Below the pieces are notes generated by a model that was given only the letters and a program-made list of their open reading frames with translations, was not told the DNA's origin and ran no database searches. From NCBI GenBank assembly GCA_963969495.1, contig OZ018335.1:88198440-88262439 (forward strand): a stretch of DNA of 64,000 nt. Reading direction: 5' to 3'. Source of the stretch: Ceratothoa steindachneri. Its lineage: Eukaryota; Arthropoda; Malacostraca; Isopoda; Cymothoidae. Numbering within the stretch: position 1 is the first letter of the stretch; each line of letters begins with the position of its first letter. The position numbers were made by a program, and so were the translations under genes. Shown here piece after piece: positions 21,861-33,000 of this stretch.

Positions 21861-24745
21861 AACCCACATTTGTGTGAATAAAAACATCAGCAATCAAAGT
21901 CCAACAGTCCCCGTTCTTTGTTCTATTTTTGTTTAGCTGCGTAATTCATCGCCCCACTCATAAGTGTGAGATCCCTTCCCCTTCTTTTGCTTTCTCTCCC
22001 CTCGCCACCTTGATGGGCCGCTGGGCGTCACCCCTCAGCTACCAGGGAACGCCCATCGATTTACTTCCTCGGTCACGGCTTCCTGTGAGACTTCAACGTA
22101 CCATTAAGAAAGCATCCACGGTTCCATGTGTAGGAAGTGAAGGACGAAGCCCTTTTATCGATCTTTTTTGAGCTCGAAACCGAATGCGGGGCCCTTCTAT
22201 CGCTCGGGGGGGATGGGGCGTTCTGATACCTGTGCTCAATGGTAAAGCTGCGCTGCGGACTCAAAATGCGTCCTGAAATGGACGCAAAAGAAGGCATCAA
22301 ATTGAGAGAGGAGAGTCGCCCGAAACCACGAATAAGAGTTGCATTAATTATTTAGTTTATTTTTATTTCCTTTACTATTATAAAGATGGAATTAATTATA
22401 ATGTAATTGTCAAAAGTAGTTCCCAACCTGGTCTTGGGCAAGAAGTCTTTATGAAAGAGGCTCGTTAAGAAAGGAGGAAAATTAGGAGATTTAAAAATGT
22501 TCGCCATTACATAGCACGAGTTGCCACAAAGAGAGAGTATTTGTGATATTAGGAATATATTTCAAGTGCTAGAAATAGGGAATATGCGCAACTCTCATGA
22601 ATTTGATTCCCTTTCCTCGAAAGGAAGTGATTTCAGTCTGGAGGCAAACTGGTGTTATAATCCACCGACCGAGCGACCGCTGGATGATAGATACAGACGC
22701 CGCGTTCCTCCTTCGGGTGTTGGATGCACCGGATGCTGGTTGTTTGGCGTAGCTGTGCCCGCCCTGGAGGGTCTTTTCTGACCCCCCCCCCTTCCCTCCG
22801 AACCACACACCTGCCGTCTCGCTCACGCCTTTCACCACCTGGTTTCCGCAACAACGCCAAGCGGTCTATATCTTCACTGCTTTTCCTATGCTACTCCACC
22901 CACCAATCAGCTCCACCACCCACTCACACACTTCTCCTGCGAACGTATTTGAATTTGTTTCTAGAGGTTTTAAATGCTCCCTTTCAGCCTTCCTATCTAG
23001 AACTAGAGCAACGTTTTCATATTATTCCTTATTTTATCTTTCTCTTTTCATTTATTTTCTTCTCTCACTCAATTCTCTCCAAACTGAGTAAACATAACAC
23101 ATTTCGAATGCTCCATTTTCATTGTTCCATTAATAATTAATCAGCAATCAATTAAGTCCAGATATTCAACCAAATAAAGAATATTTGAACTACTTACTCA
23201 AATTTGGTGTGTATGGATCTTGTCGCCTGATGTGATTTTTATGGGCTTTTCTTTTACATGTTAATTAGTTTGGGGTTAGGTTAGGTTGGGCTTATAAAGG
23301 TATTAAAACATAGTCCCTTATCTAACCTTGTCTCTACTACTTAATATGTAAAATATAAGTATTTAATTATCGAAAAAGTGGATGGGACTCATAAAACTCA
23401 ACTGATGTTCAATTGTTAACAAATTCATTTAAGAACGATTGTATAGGAATATATGAACTGTTACATTACACAGTGGAACAAGTCTAGTCCATTAACCGTT
23501 CCAATTATGGTTAAGTGATCATCATTTGTATCTGTCTTGACTTATACCCAAACTGTTAAACCTAAAGCCAAAACCAACGTGAATATCCTTTTTAACATAT
23601 AATTCTTGGTAGAAATTAAGTTGTGATTTTTTGTGCACATTTCTACGTCTATTTATACTTGTGTTCATGTGTGGCAGTAAGGTAACATGTTTTTGAAACT
23701 GGCATTTGTACAAGTATGTTCATGTGTGTCGGTATAATAACATGTATTTATATGTGAATGAGTTTTATTTGATTGTGTAGTGAGCGGTAGTAGCATGGAT
23801 TTGTATGTATGTGTTGCTGGGTAATAACCTCTTTTGTACTACCATTTTTGTGTAACTGTTTAGTAAGCTGTATTTTATGTTTATGTGCATGTTTGGCAGT
23901 AAATTAAGTTTTTACCCCCAAATATAGTTGTCAATTCACCGGCTCTGATTAAATGTTGCAAAGGATCTTCGCAGGATGGAGTTGTTATTGTAGCAAGGTT
24001 TTTTTTTTACCCCATGTTGATCGCTATCTCAGTACAGATCTAGAATAAAACATGGATCCGAACTATGGATCCTAAAAGGAAAAAGAGGCATAAAATAATA
24101 GGTTGTAGAGATAGCAATTGCAAACTAAAGCAGTCGAGAGAAGGCACCGAGAAAATGCTCAGAGTCAGCTTGACGGCTGACGCTGTTATTTCTCTCTTCT
24201 CCCGCGACTCGCAAAGATCAAGCGTTGCCGGCAGTTGAGTCGTGACTCCAGCAATGGACAGGAATTAAGCACGAAAAACACAACTCTTGAATGGGGGAGA
24301 AGTCAAGTTCGTTCTTTGGAGCCCCGGTGTTCTTGCTACAAACTTGTTCACGGAGGTTTATATTGCGCCCCTCTGGCCTCAGCCTTTAGGATTAAAGAGA
24401 TTTGGTATCGTAGTCTCTTTCATCCTTAATTTTCTCATTTTTGTCTTCATTCACTTTTTCTTCTTAAACCTGTTTCATCTCGTTCGTTCCCAAGCTTGAA
24501 TAGATCCGAATAAGAGCAAGGGAGGGCGTTAAGTCCTTAGAGAGAGTTAACAATAAATGATAGGTACAATTAAGAAAATTAAAAACTCCAAATGCTAAAT
24601 AAATCACTGAAAATGCAAAATAATCCTTAAATGCAAAAATAAGCTATAATGTAAATATAAAGAAAACTATTTATCCACCAAAGTGGTGGGAGAGGGGGAA
24701 TATAATAAAGAGGGGTTTTATTAATAAGAATTCTGCTTTTACTTT
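21861..24745. other. No recognisable gene
   Basis: About 2.9 kb of mixed sequence. It includes a GC-richer stretch at about 22640-22860 with a poly-C run near 22780, and a TTAGG-like doublet near 23275 that is too short to be telomeric. Open frames are short and unassignable. Confidence 0.4.
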
Positions 24746-25039
24746 TTAGTTCCCTTGGGGTGAGCTCTCGTTAACCTGGTGGATAACGCGTTGGATTTCT
24801 AGCGTATAGGTATCGGGGTTAATCCTAGCGAGAGAAGACACAAATTCCAGCGTACATGTGAACGTGATGCTGATTGTGGGACGTGCAGGAGCCACTCCCG
24901 TAGTGGCAGGTTGCTCTATAAGGACGTCATTACCCACATGTCCAATCCCAACACCGCTGTCTTTCCTTACCTGTGTTAACAATGCAATTTTTTTCCAGGA
25001 ACATTTCCCTGAGGGGTATCTACGACTATATCCAAACAC
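24746..25039 (-). CDS. Unassigned 97-codon frame
   Basis: The minus-strand product has balanced composition (it includes KDSGVGIGHVGNDVLIEQ and LARINPDTYTLEIQRVIHQV) and no low complexity. I do not recognise it. Plus-strand splice-like signals lie in the same area (TTTTTTTCCAG ending at 24998), so the coding strand is uncertain. Confidence 0.25.
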   Translation of the reverse strand: MFGYSRRYPSGKCSWKKIALLTQVRKDSGVGIGHVGNDVLIEQPATTGVAPARPTISITFTCTLEFVSSLARINPDTYTLEIQRVIHQVNESSPQGN

Positions 25040-25305
25040 TTCTAAGGTGGAACAGGGGGTCCCTTCCCCCCCCTGGCTTGCTTGTTAGTGTAAAAAAAAT
25101 CCACAATATTACTTGCCTTTCATCCCCCTCTCGCAAAAAGGAAACTCCCCTGCTAACCTTGAGCTTGCCAGTGAATGTCTTTCTGATCTTTATGCGAATT
25201 TTATTATCCGGTCCTCGAGTGAAAAGGGACGGATGGTGTCACTCACCTTCAGGGAAATCGAACGGTTGGCTGCCTCTGTTAACGCTCCTCTTACCTTCTT
25301 TTCAG

Positions 25306-25375
25306 ATGGTTGGCAACTCGAAACGTCGTGTCTTAATTGTCGTCTTAGCGCTACTGCGAGCAGTCTTCGGTCAAG
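25306..25375 (+). CDS. Candidate signal-peptide exon
   Basis: A textbook acceptor (CGCTCCTCTTACCTTCTTTTCAG) immediately precedes an ATG. The following codons read MVGNSKRRVLIVVLALLRAV then FGQ: a basic n-region, a hydrophobic core and a plausible cleavage site after FG. The stretch ends in CAAG followed by the strong donor GTACGT. Short first coding exons encoding a secretion signal are common in arthropod secreted proteins. No second exon is identified, so the gene is unproven. Confidence 0.4.
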
Positions 25376-25419
25376 GTACGTTAATGAACACTTCTCCCTC
25401 GACATTTAGGGATCTTTAA

Positions 25420-28022
25420 GGGTGTTTTTGACTAATTGGGTTGGGGGAATAATAATAAACTCGCCGTTATTATTGTAAAATAAATCAAACCTTCAGTGAT
25501 GTTATCATTAGATGAAATTGAATCACTAATTTTAACTACGAATCCAAAAATAGAAAAAAGGCGGTAAAATGAATGGCGAAAACGATAAAAGTAACGAATC
25601 GCTTAATTTTTTTAATTCTTAACCCTCGGATGAGACTTTTTATGGATTTTAAAGGTGGGCGAAAGCAAGGGGATCTACCTTCATTGCGATTGTAGTTCGA
25701 GGATAGTTGCACAGCCTCACTATCTCTCACACCCTAATTTGTCTCCCTTTGTAAGATAATTAGGATATTCCATTCACACAATTGTATACTTTATAACTCA
25801 CCATTTTAAAACTTTCTGGCGTAAATTCCACGTTTTCGCTTTTAAGATATTATTATTATTGGAATATACTCCCCTGCTCCAATTAGTTCCATTTTTATTA
25901 TTTTTTCACTATTCTTCTATCTGTTTGTTTTTATTTTTGCTTTCTCTTGTCCCTGTATTCGATTTTCCATTAAATGAACCTGTTCCACGTTGGGTTGCAC
26001 GAGTTTCCTATGCCAATAATCAAGAATCAATCATTAGTAGACATTCAGCGTTGAAATTGAGTGAGAATTACTCAATTTACATACATATATATTTTACACA
26101 CGTCCCTAAACTGATTAAAATTTAGGAAAATAATTCAATAATTACATTTAAATGTATACCTATCGAAGACTTTATTCTTTATATTATTATTCATGACTAT
26201 AAACTGTAACATTTTCTGCCAAATAATCTCAAAAGGTTGCAGTTGTATTGACCAAACTCCCGTTTTCTATCTGTTTCTCAGTTTGAATCCGTGAATTTGC
26301 GTAACTAAACTAAAACGGATTAATTTCGTGGTCTTCAGGATACGGAAAGTTGCCTTCACTATAGCCTGTAGGGAGGTAGCCAAACGGGGAAAAAAAATCC
26401 CCTTAGGTTTCTCACGTATCTGGAGTTGAATGGTTAATTCTACACTTTTTTTTTAAACTCCAAAATATTTCGCAAATTTCTAATATATAATTATGCCGAG
26501 AGTTTTTGGCAAGGCCGGGCGAAACCCTCCTTAAGTGATGCAAGGCCTGGACTAACACGACTCTGTGGTTTACTCTCAACCATCTACATCTAATAGTAAA
26601 TAATGAGAGAGTCACCATTGAAGAAATTAGTTTCATTTAATTAAGGAGAATTGCGTGATCCGACGAGGGTGAAAAGGATAATTTTAATTGCTGGGGCTGG
26701 GAAAATGTATTCACAACCTCCATCAACAAGTTCATAAAACTGTTTAAGAACTTCTTTAGCCATCTGTGACAATTGGGGCAAAGATTTATAGGGTAAAAGA
26801 CGACGGGTACCCGTATGTCATAGGAAAAGGTCTTCGGTGTTATTGCGCGTCTTAAGGTTACCGGTCTACGGGTGAGAGGTTGCTCTGACTCCAAAGGTTT
26901 ACGTAGATTCTAGGCTGGGTTCCAGAAAGTGCCTTGGTTACCTCGGGGTTAAAAGAAAGGACTCGAAAGGAAAGCGACGATAAGTAGGCTTTTATTCTTG
27001 AATAGAGTCTACCTTATTAGGCGTAAGCGAAATATATCGAGTCCTATAGGGCCGTATGTAGGTTTACTGATGTTGGGGGTAGCTGAGGCTAAAACGACAA
27101 GACTTAAGGAAGAGGAACTGACACGTGATGCTACTAATGATAATAGGGCTAGACAGATGCCTTTACTTGCATCTATCCGACCGAATAACTTACCTGCCTA
27201 TAATGTATTCGTTCGTTTATTTATAACTCCCTTGCTTAAGGGGTTGTGACCTCTTTCTTTTTTCTTCTCAAGGCGCGGGGCGGAGCTAATGATCGGAAAC
27301 GCATTTGTTCGTCTTTTCGTTGACCGTTGTGTGGAGTTACCAGAGGTGTGTGCGTTTCTACCCTAGCTGTACACATTTTCAGACCGGGCTGGCAAATCCT
27401 ATCAATATACCACTGTTTATTTTTCGGACAGTTTCACGAGAAATCAACCGGTCAAAGCATATATCACTATGTATTTGCTCCGTTTCTTTAATTATCAAGC
27501 ATTGGTATATTTCTGTCTTTGGTATATTTCTGTATGTGTGTGTGGCTGCGTGGGAAACCAGTTATTCGTTTGCCTTTCATATGTTTTTCCTAATAAATTT
27601 ACAGTTGCGATATAAGTATTTCACTATTTTACATTGGTTTACTACTTATTCAATGGCATATTACTTCATTAATTGATGTATGTGCCTCAATTTTAGGGTT
27701 TCATTGATCCACCGATCACCCATTTGTGGGGGTTCCTCACTGGGCCTACCTATCCTGCAATTTGAATGCCACAGGCCTACTTTCCTTGCAGTCTGGATGC
27801 CACAGACTCCCTTGTTTGCAATGCGGCTGATATGGGAGGTCCTTTGATGCCAACTATACGATGTTCAGTAAAATTTTAATTTATCCCACTTTTTTTAATT
27901 TGGAAGGAATTGCATGAGTAAACTGATACACATCTTTAAAAGTTCAAATAAATACATTTGTTGCGAAAGTGACGCTGTTATCCGTATGCAACTTTGTAAT
28001 TATTCTTATATTTTAACCAGGC
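25420..28022. other. No recognisable gene
   Basis: AT-rich DNA. Frames at 26894-26637 (minus), 26998-27249 and 27305-27676 (plus) have no identifiable family signature. A degenerate ~33-bp duplication (TGCAATTTGAATGCCACAGG / TGCAGTCTGGATGCCACAG) lies at about 27755-27815. Confidence 0.4.
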
Positions 28023-28065
28023 AATGGCTTCGCTACTTGCGCTTCGCTACTTGCGCTTCGCTACT
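28023..28065. repeat. 14-bp tandem repeat GCTTCGCTACTTGC
   Basis: About 2.7 copies in a row. Downstream, a TTTCTGAACTTCRCCA motif recurs near 28130, 28240 and 28311 at roughly 70-110-bp spacing, suggesting a decayed larger repeat. Confidence 0.8.
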
Positions 28066-28450
28066 ATGATTAAAATTTAAAATCTCAAAAAAAGTAGCCA
28101 TGGTTAAATTTTTATAAATTTTCTGAACTTCGCCAATTATCATAATGTTAAAAAGGAACTCTAAACTAAATTTCCCCCTTTTCAAAATATCACGTTGCTA
28201 AAATATAGTTATAGAAGAAGTTATATAAAAATAAATTTTCTGAACTTCACCATTTGTAATTTTGGGGGTTTTTAAAAATTTACAAAATTTCGTTACTTAT
28301 ATTTATTTCTGAACTTCACCATTTTGCTTTTTGATATTATAAGAGGATTATTAGGAATAACTTTGCTAAAAAACATAAGTCATAACCAAACTAAGATGAA
28401 ATTATTATTCAAATACTCAAAAGAATCCTCTTCTTAAATTATAGAGTTAG

Positions 28451-28451
<1 letters not shown>

Positions 28452-28505
<54 letters not shown>
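28452..28505. repeat. (GAT)n microsatellite
   Basis: About 18 uninterrupted GAT units. Confidence 0.97.
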
Positions 28506-28506
<1 letters not shown>

Positions 28507-29174
28507 ATATGTACTAACATCTGGTTTGTGTTTTTGTGCACTTTCTTTTTGCAGCCTCTATGATTTTCACTGGGGCAATCCAGGATGGAGTCCCCCATAA
28601 ATAACACGACTGCTTAATAATCAATCACTTATTCTACACCGTCCTCAAAGAGGCATATAAGCCTTCATCGTATTTCTAATTTCGCAAAATCAATTATTGT
28701 GGATTATTTACGCTTATCCATCGTCTCAAATCCGGGCAAATTTAATAATCACCTTTCTGATTGACTTTCCTTTCTTAAACCTTTGTTCTAAACTTATCTA
28801 TTGCACTTTTCCTCGTTACTTTCAATCCATCACATTAAATAGAATCGTAGCTCTTGAACTATCCAATGACCTCTTATCATTTGAGAAAATAATGTGAGCA
28901 TCTGTTTCCTCCTTCCAAAAAGGCATTAAGTCGAATCTCCCAAGCTTAAGGCAAATATCTAAAACAGAGTCAATAGGTGGTAACACTGATTAAATTGATC
29001 ACCGTTAGTTGTCTCTAAAAGTTCCTTGATTCATGCATAACTATTGTTATTCAACATAAATATACATATCAGGAGCCTAATTTCCGACCAAAGTTTTTAA
29101 CGCCTGATTGCTCTGTATTCTAATATGATGAAATGTCTATATGTTTTAAATGCAATATCCTATCTCAATAAATA
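28506..29174. other. No recognisable gene
   Basis: AT-rich DNA with no feature I can support. It ends at the TA target of the following MITE. Confidence 0.4.
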
Positions 29175-29385
29175 AAGGGTGTTTCATTAAGATGGATCGC
29201 AGTTAGCAGTAAATATACATTTCAGAAAAATATATATTGAGTTTTCTGACTCTTTCAACACTACTTTCAATCAGCAATATATTTATGATTGAAATTAGTG
29301 TTGCAAAAGGCAAAAAAACTCAATATATATTTTGCTGCAATGTATATTTACTGCTAACTGCGATCCTTCTTAATGGAACACCCTT
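29175..29385. mobile_element. 211-bp foldback MITE related to the DD41D element
   Basis: The ends AAGGGTGTTTCATTAAG...CACCCTT are flanked by TA (29173-29174 and 29386-29387). Inverted arms extend about 70 bp inward, sharing CGCAGTTAGCAGTAAATATACATT and AATATATATTGAGTTTT. The outer 40 bp match the right tip of the DD41D transposon at 21380-21421. It has no coding capacity. It is most simply a non-autonomous derivative that used that family's transposase. Confidence 0.88.
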
Positions 29386-30599
29386 TAGATGGAAATGTAT
29401 AATACTTTTGCTATTATTAATAATTTGCTTGTTTATTTTTAAAAAATCCAAATTAAAGCTAATATTAAATGTAAACTAACCAAGTTAAGATTTAAACGTT
29501 TCCATGGTTCCTGATCGCTTCTATTGGTGAATGATTAATTATATCACTATCAATAAGCTCAAAGTGGAACGTAGGGGATTAATGACCTCTTCTTAACTTC
29601 AGTAAAAGAAAATTGTAGTTATTATAGGTTGATTCTGCCCATCTTCCTTTGTTTTAAATTTTTCTTTTTCCTTTTTGCTTAGCTTGGTTATGCATTGCTC
29701 TCTGTTTGGTTCTCCTGGTTCGTTTGAATAGATGTTTCTACTCTTCTCCTAGAAAAGAGTGAATTTAGGTTGCTTCTATGTCCAGAACCATGTTTGTTTC
29801 GCATCCTATCATATGATTGCGACGTATTTCGCGAATGGTTTGTGTATCTGTATAGAAAGTTACTTCTGCGCTTTCGTCGATTTCTCTGTCCCGTTTTGTC
29901 ATCACAAATGAATTAATGACTAGTTAAAAAAATAAATCAAAGAATTATCTAGACTGAAGTTTTTATTAGATAACTAACATTCTATAATAAAAAAGGGGCT
30001 TGTATTGTATAAGTGTTAGTAATAGCCTCTGCTTTGAAACTTTCATGAATTGCCACCTAAATTTTGTTTTTGTATATATTTTATTACTATGATTAACCGA
30101 ACTTTTGGAACTAATTTGAACTTGATTTTCGAAAGGCTCTTGGGTTTTTTAAACCACGCAAGAGCAAATTTGATCTACATATAATATTTTTATTAATCGG
30201 ATGAGGAGCTGATTTGAGTAGAGTTCATAATGCGATTGATTCCCCGCCATGGTTTAAACCCTCGGTTAAACTGTCGTATTTCTTTTGGAGATATATATCA
30301 GATGGTAAAAATCAGTGGTAAAATCGTAACTAAACAATTATGCAGAGCGGAAGTGTTTCAGGTGCGGTCCTGGAAACTGCACGCTGTTCTGCTTAACTCG
30401 TTTTCCATTCCTTTCGCCCACATTCGAAATTTCCCTTTCAATGTTCTTCCTCTCATTAATTTCCCATTCACTCGAAGGGAAACTTTCAATTTACTACAAT
30501 GTGCCTTCTATTCCACTGTCTTCCTCTAGAATGTCCATACAATAGCCAGGCAGTACCTGAGCAAGGGCGATGCTTTAGGTACCGAGTGTGCATCGTGAA
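29386..30599. other. No recognisable gene
   Basis: AT-rich DNA. The frame at 30230-30529 has no family signature. Confidence 0.4.
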
Positions 30600-30775
30600 T
30601 GATAGGTACGGCTGAAGTAGACTGAGATCATATGGTTTGGGAAGTTAGTGGCACGACTGCAGGGAGACCATATGGTTTAGAATGTAGTAGTACATATGAA
30701 GTAGACTGTTTAATATGGTTTGAAATGATCGTGGCGCGGCTGAAGCAGACGACGACCATATGGTTCGGAATCATA
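30600..30775. repeat. Degenerate ~45-bp repeat with CATATGGTTT
   Basis: About four imperfect units share GCTGAAGTAGAC and ACCATATGGTTTGGAAT. Unit spacing is about 38-48 bp. Confidence 0.7.
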
Positions 30776-30989
30776 TAAAAGACTCGTGGCGATCAGAGCT
30801 TTAGTTAATGCTCAAGATTCGATGTGAATTGGGCGAGAAAGTCTTATAAGAGTCCGCCATTAACGAAAGGTGGGAGTGATACTTAAAGAGGAAGGAGAAT
30901 TACAGATCGAGAGTGAGATCAGCGCAAAGAGACAGTATGAGAGGGATGCTTCGTATGTAGAGGGAAGAAAGAATGGGGAACGACTGGAT

Positions 30990-31225
30990 AAGAGATGTAT
31001 GTGTAGGGTGTGAATAAGGATGCGAATGAAAGTGTTCTAAGGGGTATGGGCATGTAAAAAGAATGAATGGAAATAGACTTGTAAGGAGAGTATACGAGGG
31101 TGGGTCTCAGGTTGTGCGAAGGGTTGTAAGACGCCGCGTAAAAGTTTGATTGCGTGAATGAGTGTTTGTGAGAGAAATGGAGCATGGAGGAAGAAGTGGA
31201 TGATATTGTGTAATGATGTGCGTGC
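30990..31225 (+). pseudogene. Non-LTR RT ORF C-terminal fragment
   Basis: With frame shifts, the plus strand reads a block like YGHVKRMNGNRLVRRVYEGG. This matches the typical W-x-GH-x-x-R-M-x-x-x-R-x-x-x-x-VYEG signature near the C-terminus of many arthropod endonuclease-RT proteins. A VNECL-like and then an EEE-rich decayed segment follow. It is too short to assign a clade. Confidence 0.6.
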
Positions 31226-31488
31226 ATAGCGTGCTTGTGGCCTTAGGCTAAGGGTGAACCCTCATTAAATGAGATGCTACAGCACATACATACCCTCCCC
31301 TCATTGCTATGAAGAGCTAAATTGGCTTGAAACAAAATGGCGGGTGGCTTTGTGCTTGATAAGGCATAAAAGGAGAGGAGGGGGCTATTGTTTAACTGGC
31401 CATGATGCACGCCTTCCACATAGTGTGGAAAAACAGTTAAAGAGAGGACCCTTTCACGCGATACAACCAAGGTGGCGCCACCATTTGC

Positions 31489-31783
31489 ACCTGACCACCG
31501 GTCACGCCATCAAAAGTGCTCATTCACATCATGGCCGCACTGAAAGTAGCGTCTCGTGTATTGCTCCATTAGTTCCTATGTAAAACTATGGTGGCGCCAC
31601 CAGCATGGCTAGCAACTAAAACGCCAGATTTGTGGTGTAATGACAAGGACTTATAATGCGCGGCCAACTGGTGGCGTCACCATATCTGTTTATGGAGCCT
31701 AACGAAACTATTCACACGAGACTCGACTTTTAGTGCGGCCATGATACGAATGAGCACATTTGGGGGCATGATTCTAGGCAAGT
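31489..31783. mobile_element. Foldback element with ~120-bp arms
   Basis: The left arm (31489-31609) and the reverse complement of the right arm (31660-31783) align over about 120 bp. Shared blocks include GTGCTCATTC, ATCATGGCCGCACT, AGTC/AGCGTCTCGTGT and TATGGTGRCGCCACCAG. The loop is about 50 bp. The palindrome GGTGGCGCCACC occurs at 31590-31601 and again just outside at 31471-31482. No transposase is present. The outer ends and target duplication are unclear because the right side abuts the TTA tract. Confidence 0.75.
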
Positions 31784-31817
31784 GGGAAAGGGTAGCCAGT
31801 GGGAAGTGACCCTATAA

Positions 31818-32085
31818 GTTATTATTATTATTATTATTATTCTATTTATATTATTATTATTATTATTATTATTATTTTATTTATTATTATAATTTTATTT
31901 GTATTATTATTATTTTATTTATTATTATTATATTATTTGTATTATTATTATTATATTTGTATTATTATTTTATTTTTATTATTATTTTATTTGTATTATT
32001 ATTATTTTATATGTATTATTTTATTTTATTATTATTATTTTATTTGTATTGTTAGTATTTTATTTATATTGTTATTATTTTATTT

Positions 32086-32133
<48 letters not shown>

Positions 32134-32510
32134 TCGTATTATTATTTTATTTTATTATTATTATATTATTTGTATTATTATTATTTTATTTGTATTATTA
32201 TTATTTTATTTGTATTGTTATTATTTTATTTATATTGTTATTATTTTATTTTTATTATTATTATTATATTTGTATTATTATTTTATTTGTATTATTATCA
32301 TTTATTTGTATTATTATTATTATACTTGTATTATTATTTTATTTTATTATTATTATTTTATTTGTATTATTATTATTATTTTATTATTGTTATTTTATGT
32401 ATATTATTATTATTTTATTTTATTATTATTATTATATTTGTATTATTATTATTTTATTCGTATTATTATTATTTTATTTGTATTGTTAGTATTTTATTTA
32501 TATTGTTTTG
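31818..32510. repeat. TTA/TTTATTTGTA compound microsatellite, about 690 bp
   Basis: A (TTA)n base is punctuated by TTTTATTTGTA to give a loose ~20-bp higher-order unit. Open frames in all forward phases translate to Tyr/Ile/Leu/Phe strings and are artefacts. Confidence 0.95.
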
Positions 32511-32639
32511 GTTATTTTTTCCATCTATTTGAATTTTATAATCCGCCGTCTCGGCCTAAACTGTAAGGTTTGGTGCTTCAGTCGCCATCTTAACCCTTTT
32601 TGTATTTTTTTTTTCTGTACTACCACCCCCCTTTTCTGC

Positions 32640-33000
32640 AAGTCCTTCGCTTTCATTTATTGTCCATTGAACAAAAATGCCCTCGTTGGTTACACAGGTT
32701 TCTTGTTTTCCCTCATTTATAAAATTCCCTATAAGGGGGGTAGGATTGTGTAACATTGGAAATGCACCTGTTACAACTGAACCCTGGGTGAGCAGCATGC
32801 CCTTCGGACCCCAGTAGCCCAGGCATGCTCTCTCTTTCCACCTCTTTTTAAATCTCCCATGTGCCTGTCTAGACCGAACAAAAGGGGAAGGAAGGCGTTA
32901 ACCGTTCTAAAAACAAAGAGTTTTAAAATTAAAATGGTTCTCTTTTGAGCCTTCTGTCCGCCATCGATTCTCGCCATGAATTTTGATCCCTAAAATCTTT
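32640..33000 (+). repeat. Dispersed repeat family A, copy 2
   Basis: A tail-type block (AAAATGCCCTCGTTGGTTACA, about 32676) is followed by the junction CCCTATAAGGGG and a head block (GCACCTGTTACAACTGAACCC, then AGCATGCCCTTCGGACCCCAG). The order suggests the end of one copy abutting the start of another. Confidence 0.55.

Noticed and set aside
23265..23295. Telomere-type TTAGG repeats
   Set aside because: Only two imperfect units (GGTTAGGTTAGGTTGGG), also seen near 21550; no array.
31799..32566. 255-codon open frame
   Set aside because: It translates a TTA-rich microsatellite into Tyr/Ile/Leu strings, and other frames are also open.
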